Under the pieces are notes generated by a model that worked only from the letters and a program-made list of their open reading frames with translations, searched no databases and had not been told where the DNA came from. A stretch of DNA of 64,000 bases from Corylus avellana (lineage: Eukaryota; Streptophyta; Magnoliopsida; Fagales; Betulaceae), in the NCBI RefSeq assembly GCF_901000735.1, contig NC_081545.1, positions 11,331,973 through 11,395,972 of the forward strand. Reading direction: 5' to 3'. This document shows positions 21,833 through 33,269 of the stretch, piece by piece. Every line of letters starts with the position of its first letter. Position 1 is the first letter of the stretch. Position numbers and translations under genes: made by a program.

Positions 21833-24800
21833 GCCTAATTAGCTGGAACTGCCGAGGGCTTGGGAACCCTCGGACAGTTCGCGACCTTGACCAAATGGTT
21901 AAGAAAAAGAAACCCAGTTTTTTGTTTCTAATAGAAACTATTAGCAACAAGAAACGTTTGGAAAGGTTAAGAGTGAAGTTTGGTTACGAAGGGTTGATCG
22001 TGGTGGAGCCGGTGGGGAAGAGTGGCGGTTTGGCCCTTTTTTGGAAGGTGGCGGAGGAATTAGAAATTCAAAATTACTCTCGTCGTCATATCAATGCAAT
22101 TGTTAAGATGTCGGACAATGAAGTGCCTTGGAAGCTTACGGGGTTTTATGGCCATCCTGACCATTCGAAAAGAATGGAATCTTGGTCTCTTCTATCACAT
22201 TTAAAATTTTTTGCTCCGGTCCCATGGCTTTGTGTTGGAGACTTCAACGAGATTGTTCACCAATCCGAGAAAGTTGGGGCGAATCGACGACGTGAAGGGC
22301 AGATGAAGGCATTCCTGGCAGCTCTTGAGGATTGAAATCTGGGCGATTTGGGGTTCTCGGGCTTGAGATTTACATGGTCAAATAAACGCCAAGACGCCTC
22401 TTTTACGCAAGAACGGTTGGATCGAATTGTTGGTAATAGTGGGTGGTGCAATATGTACAAAACGGCGGGGGTACAGGTCTGGGCAGCACGAGCTTCGGAT
22501 CACAACCCACTCTATGTTTCCTTCTCTAACATACAGCCACGGGGTATACAGGGTAGGAGAGGCTTTAAGTTTGAGGCGAGCTGGATCCCCGATGAAGATT
22601 GTGGAGCTATTATTCGTGAGGCTTGGAAGGGGGGTGAGAAGGAGTTTGGATCGGTGCAAATCACGTCTTAAGGGGTGGAGCAGGGAAAAATTCAATAACA
22701 ACGAAAATGTCGTGAAAGAAAAGACTGAATTGCTGGCAAAACTTCAAGGCCTAGAGGGACCTGACCAAAATGATGCTATTAAACGTCTTCAAACGGAGAT
22801 TGACTCCCTGCTGGATTTTGAAGATACCCGATGGAAACAACGAGCAAAACGGAATTGGTACCGAGATGGAGATAGAAACACAACTTTTTTTCATGCTTGG
22901 GCAAGTCACAGACGAAGAATAAATACGATAAAGCGAGTTATTGACACTGAAGGACGGGAGTGGTCCAAGGTGGAAGAAATTAGCCAAGTTTTCGTGGCTT
23001 ACTATCAGGATTTATTCAATTCTGGAGGGACGAGGGGAAAAGAGGAGTTTCTAGAAGGGATGCAAGCCAGGGTTACAGATGAAATGAACTCTCGTTTGCT
23101 CTCTACTTTTGAGGCGGTTGAGGTGGACAAAGCATTGGCGCAAATGTACCCATTAAAATCGCCAGGCCCAGATGGCTTCTTAGCTTGTTTCTATCAACAC
23201 TCGTGGAGTACGGTACGTAATGATTTTTGTAATGCTGTTCTTGATTTTTTGAATAATGGGATTTTTGATGTAGGTATAAATTCCACCCATATAGCACTTA
23301 TTCCAAAAGTTAAAAATCCCTCCCGGATAACGGAATTCCGCCCTATTAGTCTATGTAACGTTATTTATAAATTAATTGCAAAAGTGTTGGCCAATAGATT
23401 GAAAAGGGTGTTGGGGGAGATCATCTCACCAAACCAAAGTGCTTTTGTCCCGAAGAGACTCATCACCGACAATGTTCTTATTGCGTTTGAAGCTTTACAC
23501 ACCATGGACTCTTGTATGGTGGGTAAGGAGAGTTATATGGCTTTGAAGCTAGACATGAGCAAGGCCTATGATCGGGTTGAATGGGACTTCTTGGAATTTG
23601 TGATGAAAAGATTGGGGTTTGATGATTGATGGGTGTGTTTGGTGATGACATGTGTATGGACCGTAAAGTATTCGGTACTTATAAATGGGCAAGTAATTCC
23701 AACTCGTGGGTTGCGCCAAGGGGACCCCTTTTCGCCATATTTTTTCATAATGTGTGCGGAAGGTCTCAGTTTCGCTTTGCAAAGTATGGAGGGTAGGGGA
23801 GGATTTTCAGGATTGCCTATTACTCGTGGGGGTACGGGGATTAATCATCTTTTCTTTGCAGACGATAGCCTTTTGTTCTGCAAAGCAAAAGAAGCTGAAC
23901 TAAGAAGCTTGCAAAATGTTTTGGAGGACTATGAGAGAGCGTCAGGTCAGAAGCTAAATAAGGAGAAGACCTCCATTTTCTTCAGCCGTAATACTTCGAG
24001 AGGGGATCGAGAATTAATTTCACATATTGTTGGGGTTCCGATTACACAGAGATATGAAACTTATTTGGGCTTGCCTGCACTTATAGGCAGAGCACGACTG
24101 TGGTCTTTTAAAGGGTTAAAAGGTCGAGTATGGGATAAGGTTCATGGCTAGAAGGAAAAGTTCCTTTCCCAAGCGGGTAAGGAGGTGCTCCTTAAAGTTG
24201 TGGTACAAGCAATCTCGACATACACCATGAGCAGTTTCCAACTGCCGAAGTCTTTGTGCCGGGAGATAAATTCCATGATGTCAAAATCCTGGTGGGGGCA
24301 CAAGGACAATGGGAATAAAATAGCAAGGATGAGTTGGGAGAAGTTGGGGATGGCCAAGGAAACGGGTGGTTTGGGTTATCGTGATTTGGAAAGTTTTAAT
24401 CTAGCTCTGCTTGCCCAACAAGGTTGGAGGATTCTAAACCATTCGGACTCTTTAATGGCGAGGATTTTTAAAGTAAAGTATTTTCCCCACAGTTCCTTCT
24501 TGGATTCTCTGGAGAGGAAGAAGCCATCTTATGCGTGGCGAAGCATTTGGAATACCAAGGCCCTGCTACTGGAAGGTCTAGTGTGGCGGGTTGGTGATGG
24601 GAATTACATCTCCATTTGGGGCGATCAATGGCTGCCCTTCCATTCCACTCATGCGGTACAATCCCCTATTCGGCTCCTAGAAGGGAATGCAAAGGTGGAG
24701 GCACTCATTGATAATAATACTAGGTGGTGGAACGTTCCTTTGGTGGAAGCCATTTTTAATCCCGACGAGGCAAGTATTATTTGTGGAATTCCGATATGCC

Positions 24801-25903
24801 CAAGCACCCAGGTAGATCAAATGATATGGGGCCCAGCAAAACATGGAAAATACACTGTAAAAAGTGCATATGATATTGCTATGGAGGTCAGGTCGCGGCA
24901 GTTGGGAGAGTGTTCGGCAAGGATACCAAATCGGGTCCTATGGAGAAGATTATGGCAGTTAGGAGGTCCACGGGTGGTGAAGATGTTCACGTGGCAGGCA
25001 TGCAATAACATTTTGCCAACAAATGAGAATCTGCATAAACGGAAAATCTTGAAGGACCCGCTATGCCCCATCTGCCGATTGGAAGCCGAGATTGTGTGCC
25101 ATGCTTTGTGGACATGCCCGACTGCACAGGATGTCTGGCATGGGAGTTTTAGAAAGCTTCAAAAAAGTATTACGGCTGAATGCAATTTTCCGGATATTGT
25201 GGTTGTTTGATTGGATCGTTTGGATGAGGGTGAAGCAGAGGTTTTTGCCTGCACTGCACAACAGGTATGTCTACGAAGGAATAAATGGGTGTTCAAAGGA
25301 AAATTCCCTTCTGCCGAGCAACTGCTGCAAATGGTTTCTGACCAAGTTGAGGCAGCAAAATCTGCAAACCATGGCAGACAAGAGGAAGGTCAGCGAGTTC
25401 GCCAACGACCACTGGTACGCTGGAGCTTGCCACCACCAGAATTTGTGAAGTGCAACTGGGATGCAGCGATTGATTTAGCAGGGAAAAGGATGGGTGTGGG
25501 GATAGTAATCAGAAATCATGTTGGTGAGGTGGTTGCAGCACAATGCTCTACTAGGCCCTATATTGTTGATCCCATGACAGCAGAAGCTATCGCGGTATGG
25601 ACAGTGGCTCTTTTCATTCGGAGTCTTGGTGTGGAGAACGTTAAACTTGAAGGGGACTCCCTTAGGGTGGTACGGGGACTGCAAGGAGATGAGAAGTGTT
25701 GGGCATCGGTGGGACACCTGCTAGACGACACGAAGTTGACTCTGGGAAGTTGTCGGTCCTGGCAAGTTGTTCATGTCTGGAGAGAAGCAAATTCGGTAAC
25801 GGATAAGTTGGCTAAGACAGCATTACAGCTGATTGAGGAACACCAATGGAGGGGTTCCATCCCTTTATGCATTCGTGATATTGTTATGGCTGAAAACGTT
25901 TGA
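21829..25903 (+). pseudogene. LINE ORF2 (endonuclease, RT, zinc-binding, RNase H)
   Basis: ORF2 starts at 21829 as MSLISWNCRGLGNPRTVRDL. Endonuclease motifs include WNCRGLG, GDFNEI and SDHNPL (near 22498). The RT has SPGPDGF, FRPISLCNVIYK, SAFVPKRLITDN, GLRQGDPFSPYFF and the active site FADD at 23855-23866. The zinc-binding RT tail has CPICRLEAEIVCHALWTCP. The RNase H domain (from about 25440) has KCNWDAAID, EGDSL and HVWREAN. Breaks are a TGA at 22333, a frame change near 22640, a TGA at 23627, a TAG at 24149 (where VHGWKEKF is expected) and a TGA at 25208. Confidence 0.93.
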
Positions 25904-25953
25904 TTGTTGAATGAATATTTCAGTTCCACTTCAAAAAAAAAAAAAGCCCATCT

Positions 25954-26267
25954 GCCAACTGCCTCCCTTTAATTTTTTTTTTTTCTTTTTTTTTTCTTTC
26001 CTTCCCTACCTTCTCCTTCTTCCTCCTCCCGTGCACACAGAACCTCAGCTCCTTTTCTCACCGTTTTTTTCACCGCCGGTCGGTCAATCTCTCCACCGTC
26101 ACCGTCACCGTCGCCCTCCTCTACTTTGTCTCACACTCACTCTCTCACTAGCTCACTGGCCCTTCTCACTCGTTCTCTCTCTCACTAGCTCGCTCTCTCT
26201 CACTAGCTCCATTCACCGTCGCCGTCTCCATCCCCGACAGTTCTCCGGCCTCAGTTTCTTCGATTAG
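25954..26267 (+). other. Pyrimidine-rich exon-like leader inside the CACTA-like element
   Basis: The DNA is rich in CT and CCG/CGTC runs, unlike the AT-rich surroundings, and ends TTCGATTAG followed by GTATAT, a plausible splice donor at 26268. An acceptor TACGTAG lies at 26778-26784, seven bases before the ATG at 26791. It looks like a 5' untranslated exon of the element's transposase gene, or a captured host leader. Confidence 0.45.
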
Positions 26268-26790
26268 GTATATATATATATTTTTTATATTGTTTTGTTT
26301 TATCAATTTTATGTTTTATTTTTTTTTGAATCCGCTGATGTTTCGTTAATGCACTGGATTGAGTATTTGTGAGCAAGTAATTGATTTGTGGGCTATATTT
26401 GGGTTTGCATAATTTATTGAGGCTTTTAAGCTGTTTGGTAGAGGGAAAAGATTAGGCTGTGTTTAATTTAATTCTAATAAGCCGAAAAAAAAAAAAAGAT
26501 GGTATAATATAACAGTAGGATCAAGCTGTTTTTCGATATCAAAACTTCATATAATAAGCTCATATTGCTAGCTCGTTGTCTGTGGCGGTGTGGTTGTCTC
26601 AGATTCAATAGCACAAATAGCTTTTTTTGTATTTTTTTTTTTTTTTTATCTACAATTATTAAGAATTCATGATGATGATGCATTACTATAATCCTTAGTG
26701 CTTGAAATTAGGTTTATATGCATGTGCTTGAAATTAGGTTTATATTTTTTTTAAGTATTATATATTTTTTCCTAATATACGTAGAGAAAA

Positions 26791-26871
26791 ATGGACAAGA
26801 CTTGGATGACAAAGTATAGGAGTACGAGGGAATACAGAGACATGTATAGATTGTTCCTAATGAACATATAG
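26791..26871 (+). pseudogene. Truncated CACTA transposase-associated start
   Basis: The reading frame MDKTWMTKYRSTREYRDMY resembles the opening of the transposase-associated domain of plant CACTA transposases (MDKSWM...S.EYxxG). It stops at 26869. Nothing downstream clearly continues the domain, so the element is non-autonomous. Identification rests on about 18 residues. Confidence 0.5.
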
Positions 26872-27500
26872 GTTGAAGTTGTTTAAGCGCCATTTAAAGT
26901 GTTTGGCATCGTGAGATGGACCACTATAGTGCTTTTGAAATGTGACGTCCATTTGATTTGATCATAAAAATATGTTGGAAGTGTGGATATAAACCTGAAT
27001 TTGTTGAGTATGATGACCTTTGTTTACATCATGACGTTGCTCAATGCTTAGGACTTGATAAGATTCTATCATATTATCTGCTAATTGTTTATTTTATCAT
27101 TTGCATCTAGTGGAGATGATGCTATTGATGATGACTTGGATTGAGAAAATGGTTGGCTCTTCGTACTTGGTGAACATAAGTTCCCTTTTTGTTAATGTTA
27201 TTATATTTGTGATAGTTTTCTTTATGTAATTAGATATAGTTATATATATGTCTCTATTTGTGATAACAGAGGTAGTTTTGTTGTGTCTTGAAGCTGGTTT
27301 TGTTGATAGTTTGATAGATGTACATAAAACTTGTATGTTTGTGATTGACATTGATGGATATATATTTTGTTGTTTTGATGGATCGATGGACAGTTTGATA
27401 GTTCTTTTGTAGTACATATGTAAATTGTATATCAGGTCAAATCCAAAATTTGGGCAGAACCATGAAAAATTCAAAAAATATATACGGGGGAGCTAAAAAA
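26872..27500. other. CACTA-like element interior, no gene seen
   Basis: AT-rich DNA. Short frames such as WKCGYKPEFVEYDD near 26975 match nothing recognised. No transposase catalytic region was identified. Confidence 0.4.
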
Positions 27501-27509
27501 TAAAAATGA

Positions 27510-28060
27510 CCAATTTTTTTGACGTGTCATAATTGACACTTCACAATTTAATGACATGTCATAACGTGTGACATGTCAGTAAAAAGTAATGTGTCAAAAA
27601 TGACACCTCACCTTTTTACTGACGTGGCAATAGTGCCATGTCAACAAATTTTTTGACGTGGCACTACTGTCATGTCAAAAATTTAATGACGTGGCACTAC
27701 TGCGACATCAAAAAATTACTGACGTGGCACTACTGCCACGTTAGTAACTTTGTTGATGTCGCACTACTGCCACGTCACTAATTTTTCGACATCGTAGTAC
27801 TGCCACGTCAATAATTTTTTTGACGTGGCATTTTCTGACATGTCAGCAAAATGTGACGTGTCATAAATGACATGTCAAATTTTTATTTTTTTTTGACGTG
27901 CCACTTTTTGCCACGTCACCAATTATTGACATGTTAAACTGTGACATGTCAAAAAATCCATGTTAGTGACACCCTTAATTTTAACTCCCGACAAACGTCA
28001 ATACTCACATGTCACTAAATTTTAGTGACGTGTCAGGCCACCTAACACGTCAAAAACGGG
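27510..28060. repeat. Right subterminal TGACGTGGCA repeat array
   Basis: About two dozen copies of TGACGTGGCA, TGACGTGTCA, GACATGTCA and complements lie in some 550 bp. Many occur as inverted pairs such as TGACGTGGCACTACTGCCAC with AT spacers between pairs. The same motif occurs in the left array. The core ACGTGGC is also a plant bZIP-binding G-box-like site (established knowledge). Confidence 0.8.
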
Positions 28061-28292
28061 TAGTCAAGAAAAACTCATTTTTTGTAGTGTGGTAAAGGTA
28101 CATGCTAACAAAGAGACCAACATGGTGAAGTTATCTACAGAGACATTAGTTCTAGGGGCATCACAAGAAAATCACATGGGGGATGCATGTTATTGTTATT
28201 TTCAATGTGTGTTAGCCTTTTATTCAATGTGTCTTCAAATGCGCCCAAGGTCCTCAAGGAGGGTGGAATGTTATGTAGCAAAATGAGTGCAA

Positions 28293-28760
28293 AGTGTTGG
28301 GATCTATTGCGTAAAATTCAAAAATATCTTACGCTACAGAAATAAAAATAAATAAATCCACAAGACCTTTATCTTCAAGAGAAACACGGCCAAATTTAGA
28401 CAAACATATAAGTCAAAGCTTACGTACATGTAGCTTCTGCCTCTCCTAGGCATTGGGGCATAGAACTGTGCAACCTTTCTTCAAGGGGTGTGGAACTAAG
28501 CAATGCCAATTCAAGGATGTCTGCAAACTTGTAGTAGGAATCGATGCTCATCCTATCTTGTTCTTCGCATTCTTCAAGAACTTGATGTTTTTGATGAACT
28601 TCTTGATGTACTTGAAGTTCTTGATGAACTTTAAGATATTCGAATAATTGAAGAATAAATTCTTCCATCATATCTTCTTTTTGATGTCTGAACATGACTA
28701 TAAGTGTGATCGCACAAAGTTTTTCCTCAAGGACTAGAGAAAAAACTAAAAGCAAAATTT
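28293..28760 (-). repeat. Dispersed repeat, copy B, with minus-strand frame
   Basis: It starts TGTTGGGATCTATTGCG and matches copy A at 12520-12757 plus 18609-18800. A minus-strand frame of 111 codons (28755-28420) includes heptad-like VHQELQVHQEVHQKHQ, RMSIDSYYKFADILELALL and TPLEERLHSSMPQCLGEAEA. Copy A keeps the end of this frame in its left part (TTQCLGEAET). The product is not recognised. The segment may be part of a long LTR rather than a gene. Confidence 0.5.
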
Positions 28761-30006
28761 AGAGATAAATTTTCTCCCTAGGCTGTGTATATCTCTTGTG
28801 GGGAAAAGAGGAGTGTGTTTTCACAAATCAGAAGTTATGTTTTTGCTTCTCAAGTGAATCTCTATTTATAATACTGAGATCCCGAGGGAAGTAGGAGAGA
28901 AAGCTATGTAGGACTGGGATTAGAAATCCAAGTCTACATAGAAGTCAGCGAAGGGGAGAATAATTACTCCCCTGTAATACATGGCCATGGGGAAAAATGC
29001 GCCTAGAGCCCAACCCCACATGTTTTTTAGCTTGAGTCTATTTTTTTCCTCTCATTTGACTTAGATGTAGCCTTTAGAATTAAATTTCATTTGAGCCCAA
29101 AGGTAATGCCCAAACATTTTAAGAATTAAATCCCTAAGGCCAAGAATCAAATCTTGAATCCATAGCTCTATTTCATTCTCAAAGCCCAATTCTCTCCAAT
29201 TAGCTATTTAGATTATAAATCTGCTCGGCCCATGTTTTATTTAAAATAAAACAATCTAAGTAAATAAATATATAATTGAGACCCAATATAAATACTAGTC
29301 AATTTACATCAGCTCAAGGAGAGATTTAAAGGAAAAAATATATATTATTAGCTCCAATAGGCCCGTGACCATGTCTACATCGATCATGTCACACAACTGT
29401 ATTTAATCACAATTAATTCTACTAAGTAATTGTGATTGCACTCTAACAAGTATTTTTGATTTAATCAATTAATCCTCATGACGTACTTATTTATTGCATG
29501 TTATCCGTCCATGGAATCATTCCATAGTCGAACCAAAGTCATTCTGTATGATTTGGATTCCTTCTTGAAGTGAGTGTTTCCACAACTGCTAATACATCAA
29601 GGTAACCTACACTTCACATCTGATTTCACGAACTCCTTAGGATTTAGAGTAGATGTTGTAAGTCATCGTGCAAGTACATCATTCATTATGACAACATTTT
29701 ATAAATGAATGATGACTCATGTGGTCAGTTCAGTGTATGACATTTCCATTACCCCAACATATCAACCCTAATTCAACCAACGAACTTCTTTGAGATTCGA
29801 CATGTTATAGTTTAGATGGAGTTTCTAGTTCTATTTACAACTACGAACAATAATTTTATAAGTTACAAGGACTTTTGACCATGATCTTCTATGTGATAAT
29901 TCCTTACTCGCACCATGCCTCAAATACAATGCATCTTAGAAATCTCACTTGTATATAATTGGATAATACACAATCACACACACATCATATATATATATAT
30001 ATATAT
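28761..30006. other. Repeat-like non-coding DNA, possible continuation of copy B
   Basis: No frame of note. Text such as CTATTTATAATACTGAG, resembling a TATA region, and the long non-coding composition would suit a retrotransposon LTR. A (TA)n tract covers 29985-30010. Confidence 0.35.
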
Positions 30007-31646
30007 ATATAATCTACAATATATTTAACATGGTCTCAGAGCCACTTTCTTATGGCCTCCAATAAACGCCTTTGATGTTTCCTGACGCTCCCTCCGACGA
30101 CCTCTCTTTTCCAATCTTCTGCACGCCGCCAAGCGATCCGCCGCTGAAAATCTCTTCCACGCCTTCACCGCGGCACCAATCTAGAAAAACAATTCCAAAA
30201 TCATGCTTGCGAGGTACATATCTACAGATCTGTGGAAGATCCGCCGCCATTGGCCGTCCCATGCGCCTTCGGAAGTCTCCACACGCATCACACTCGCCGC
30301 CACCGTGACTCCTCATGGCCAAATAACCCCCAAACATGGTGTCTCGGCCCCAGATCGGTGGATCTGTGCAATTTCAGTCCATTCCAATCTTGCACGCGCT
30401 CCCACGCGCCACCAAGGAAAACTGCCGGTGAACCCACACGCTTCACGCGCCGCCGCTACCCTAGCCGGAGCTACATGCTCGAGATGACAGATCAGACAAT
30501 TCCAAGTCCAGATCCAAAGAGATCTCAGCCATCTAAGCTTCCACACGCCTCCGAAAGGTTCTGTCAGTCTTTCACGCACCTCCCATGGCGTTCCATGCGC
30601 CGACACCACCTCTCATGTGCCTCCACGCGCCAGCCACCTTTTGGCGTGTGCGGTGCAAGCGCCTCAAGAAGCTGCAGCCCTTGGTGTGTGCACCACATGC
30701 GCCAAGCTCTTCTCCTCATGCTACCATGTGTCCCTCAGAGAGCGCACCAAGTCAACCCTAGCCCTCTGCCACGTGTCAGATCAGGAAAAATAATAATTCA
30801 AACTCATCCGGGTCCAATATTTTTGACTCGATCCAACGGGTTAGAACCAGATCGTCTTTTTTTAAGCCAAACTGACCCATTCAACAGTCCACGGGTTTCA
30901 ACCATTTTGGCCCATGTAACCGACCCACTTTCTAAACCGGTCCAACCAGGTCAATTCTGGATCCATCCAAGGCATCTCCAACCCGATCCAAAACCGGTTT
31001 CTAACCGGGTCATCAGGTTCTAAGCCGGTCTAACCGGGTCAATTCATTCAACCGGTTCAAATTAGTCAATCCGGTTCAACGGGTTAGACCCGATTCATAT
31101 CTTTTTGGGTTAGACCATATGCAATGGTCCATGGGTTTTGGCCTATTTTGGCCCAATCAAACCGAACCAATTTAGCCTATCCAATAAGTCTCCAATTCAA
31201 GTCTCAAGCCAAAGTGTTGGGTCCAATCCATCCCAATGGATTCAAGTCCCAACATTTAGGTCCAGTAGCTACCTTCAGCCATCAGCAGCCAGCTGCCGCT
31301 GTCCTCCACCAATGACTGCCAATCTCCGGCCACCACTCCGGCAAAAAAAAAGAATAAAAAAATAATAATTCATTATTTCCCATACTTTTTCCCAAACTCA
31401 AGCTTGCACCTTGAGTTTGAGGGGGATGTTAGAATATTTTATATTATTTACTTTATTATATTTCCTTGCATATTCTAGGGCTTAGTCTAGGGTTTCTTGC
31501 CCACTACTTCTTCTCTCTCTATAAATAGAGAGCTATGTAAACAGATCAATATAGAAGATAATACAATGTAGTCCATTGTTATCTTCTACTCTCTCTCTTC
31601 TCTCTCTCATGCTTTCACTCCAATATAATCTACAATATATTTAACA
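30007..31646 (+). mobile_element. Non-autonomous LTR retrotransposon, 5' LTR truncated
   Basis: A 3' LTR lies at 31427-31646. Only the last 24 bp of the same LTR (ATAATCTACAATATATTTAACA and two bases before) survive at 30007-30030. They are followed at once by TGGTCTCAGAGCC (30031-30043), one base off the initiator Met tRNA primer site. The internal 1.4 kb is GC-richer, with CCGGTTCAACC-type repeats at 30950-31090, and has no gag or pol motif. Frames through it, the longest 30232-31023, look non-coding. Confidence 0.75.
31427..31646 (+). repeat. 3' LTR of the non-autonomous element
   Basis: 220 bp, starting TGTTAGAATATTTTATATT and ending ATTTAACA. The polypurine tract TTGAGTTTGAGGGGGA (31411-31426) abuts it. 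The LTR contains a CTATAAATAGAGAGC promoter-like box near 31521 and CT-rich runs. Confidence 0.8.
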
Positions 31647-31649
31647 TTA

Positions 31650-32160
31650 TCAAAACACTATCAAACCAATTAAAGTTTTGGACACCAATTCCAACACAAA
31701 GGGATGAGGACTATTTCCAAGAGTCCACAAGCAAAGGCCGAGAGGTTATCTTTATATCTAACTTGTAGTAGTTGTTAGAATCATGCATATGAAAATATAT
31801 GCAATGGTCAAGATTTAAAGTTTGTGTATCTAACGATATATATAAAATTAATGTTAGTATGTCTTTTAAAAATTTAAAATAATGTGAAATCATCTATACG
31901 GTAGATACACCAACTTTAAATTCTAACCATAAAATAGTTTATTTGAAATGGAAATTATCCTTATTGTGCATTATTAAAAACACTCTCCTAGCCTACGGTT
32001 TCAAATAAACATTTTTTTTCTATTGCCTTTCAAAAAGGATATTGTTTGCAATTTTGTTTAAAAACATATTTTTTTTACAGCAAAATCGTGGAGCCAAACC
32101 TGCCCTAAGAAAGAGAGAGAAAATAAAGTGATCCTGTAAAAAAAAAAAAAAAAAAAAAAA
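31650..32160. other. Intergenic
   Basis: No gene seen; AT-rich, with a poly-A run ending at about 32161. Confidence 0.4.
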
Positions 32161-32165
32161 AGAGG

Positions 32166-32624
32166 TAACTTCACTTTAGATGCTTGAATTACCACGCGAT
32201 TTGACAAGCCGCCCCGAAACTTCAAAATCTCTCAATTTGGACCCTTTAACTTTCAATTGCAATCAATTTGAACCCCACTGTCAGATTTAGCCATTAACTT
32301 CTAACGTCAATACCTATAAAGGCCAAAATATCCTTGAATTTTCTTCTTCTTTTTTTTTTTTTTTTTTTTAAAAAAAACCCCCTTGTGACTATATATATAT
32401 ATATTAACTTTATTTTTTAATATGGAATTAAGGGTAAATTTGAAATTTTATAAAAAAAAAATTCAGGGGTATAAACATCATTGTCTCACTTTTAACGTTT
32501 AAAATCTAACGAAAGTGTTCAAATTGATTGCAATTGAAAGTTGAAGGGTCCAAATTGAGAGGATTTGAAGTTTAGGGTGACTTGTCAAATCGCTTAGTAA
32601 TTCAGGAATTTAAAGTGAAGTTAG
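32166..32624. repeat. Inverted-repeat MITE
   Basis: The arms are complementary over at least 150 bp. The left begins TAACTTCACTTTAG and includes GAATTACCACGCGATTTGAC, and the right ends TAAAGTGAAGTTAG. The arms resemble the element at 2785-3200. Both flanks are A-rich, so a target duplication could not be assigned. Confidence 0.7.
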
Positions 32625-33269
32625 TCATAAAAAAAATAAAGAAGAAAAAAGACAAAAAGACAAAGGCTTACAGTGAGAAGATTGGGCCAATGGTGATGAT
32701 GGACCGAAATGTAATACATATATTAAAAACAAAAACAAAAAATTAATACATATATTAAAAAAATTATAATACATAATATATTATGAAAATATATTTTATC
32801 ACATATAATATTCTCAAGGTCAGAAAACCAACACCCTAAAATTGACCCTCGACTAAAAGGGGATTGAAAATTCTTAACGAAAGCCCAAAGTTGCTTGTGA
32901 GTCTTCATTCTTAGACAGGCTACTCAGGTTAATTTCTTTTTTTGAGTAGCACTGCTCCAAACAAATATTTTTAAAAGCCAAAAGGTGGAAATTTGATTCC
33001 AGATCGGATCCAGATCATCTGAAATTCTTAAGGGAATTTCAGTAGATCCTGATCTTCCAGATCACTACTGATAATATAATGGTCAGGAATAAAATTTTAT
33101 TGGATTTAGGGTTTGGTAAATCCTAAATCAGATAAAAATATGTTATTAGATTTTTGTAGAAAAATACAAGCTCACATCTTTGCCATTAAAAATTAGACAA
33201 AACATATAATGACAAGATCTATTTGTCATTTGTCAAAAATTAGATCCTTAATTGTGAAAGAAGGTTAAT
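32625..33269. other. AT-rich intergenic, possibly part of a degraded LTR
   Basis: No frame or motif recognised. The segment 32985-33110 has repeated GATC-rich text (CCAGATCGGATCCAGATCAT). It may belong to the LTR that starts at 33658 on the minus strand, whose far end is not visible. Confidence 0.35.

Larger units (their letters stand above)
20162..25942 (+). mobile_element. L1-type plant LINE, full length but defective
   Basis: 5.78 kb, with a short 5' leader, ORF1 (20296-21832), ORF2 (21829-25903), a short 3' end and a poly-A tail. An 11-bp target duplication flanks it. All domains expected of a plant L1 LINE are present in order, and damage is limited to one frameshift in ORF1 and, in ORF2, four stops and one frame change. 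It is younger or better preserved than the LINE at 5251-11727. It inserted into the CACTA-like element. Confidence 0.95.
18895..28089 (+). mobile_element. CACTA-like (En/Spm) element carrying a nested LINE
   Basis: The right end on the minus strand reads CACTACAAAAAATGAG, the CACTA terminal signature. The left end GACAACAACAAAAAAAATG is a damaged counterpart. Both subterminal regions consist of many direct and inverted copies of TGACGTGGCA / TGACGTGTCA-type motifs, the usual arrangement for transposase-binding repeats in CACTA elements. Removing the LINE (20162-25942) leaves about 3.4 kb. The interior has an exon-like leader and a transposase-like start at 26791. The expected 3-bp duplication is not intact (TAT left, TGG right). 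Confidence 0.7.

Noticed and set aside
18905..28060. CRISPR-like regular spacing of the TGACGTG motif arrays
   Set aside because: Units occur in both orientations, spacers are AT-rich and not unique, and this is a plant nuclear genome; CACTA subterminal repeats explain them.
30050..31365. Several overlapping open frames, up to 263 codons, in both strands
   Set aside because: The region is the GC-rich interior of a non-autonomous LTR element; frames overlap on both strands and show no known domain.
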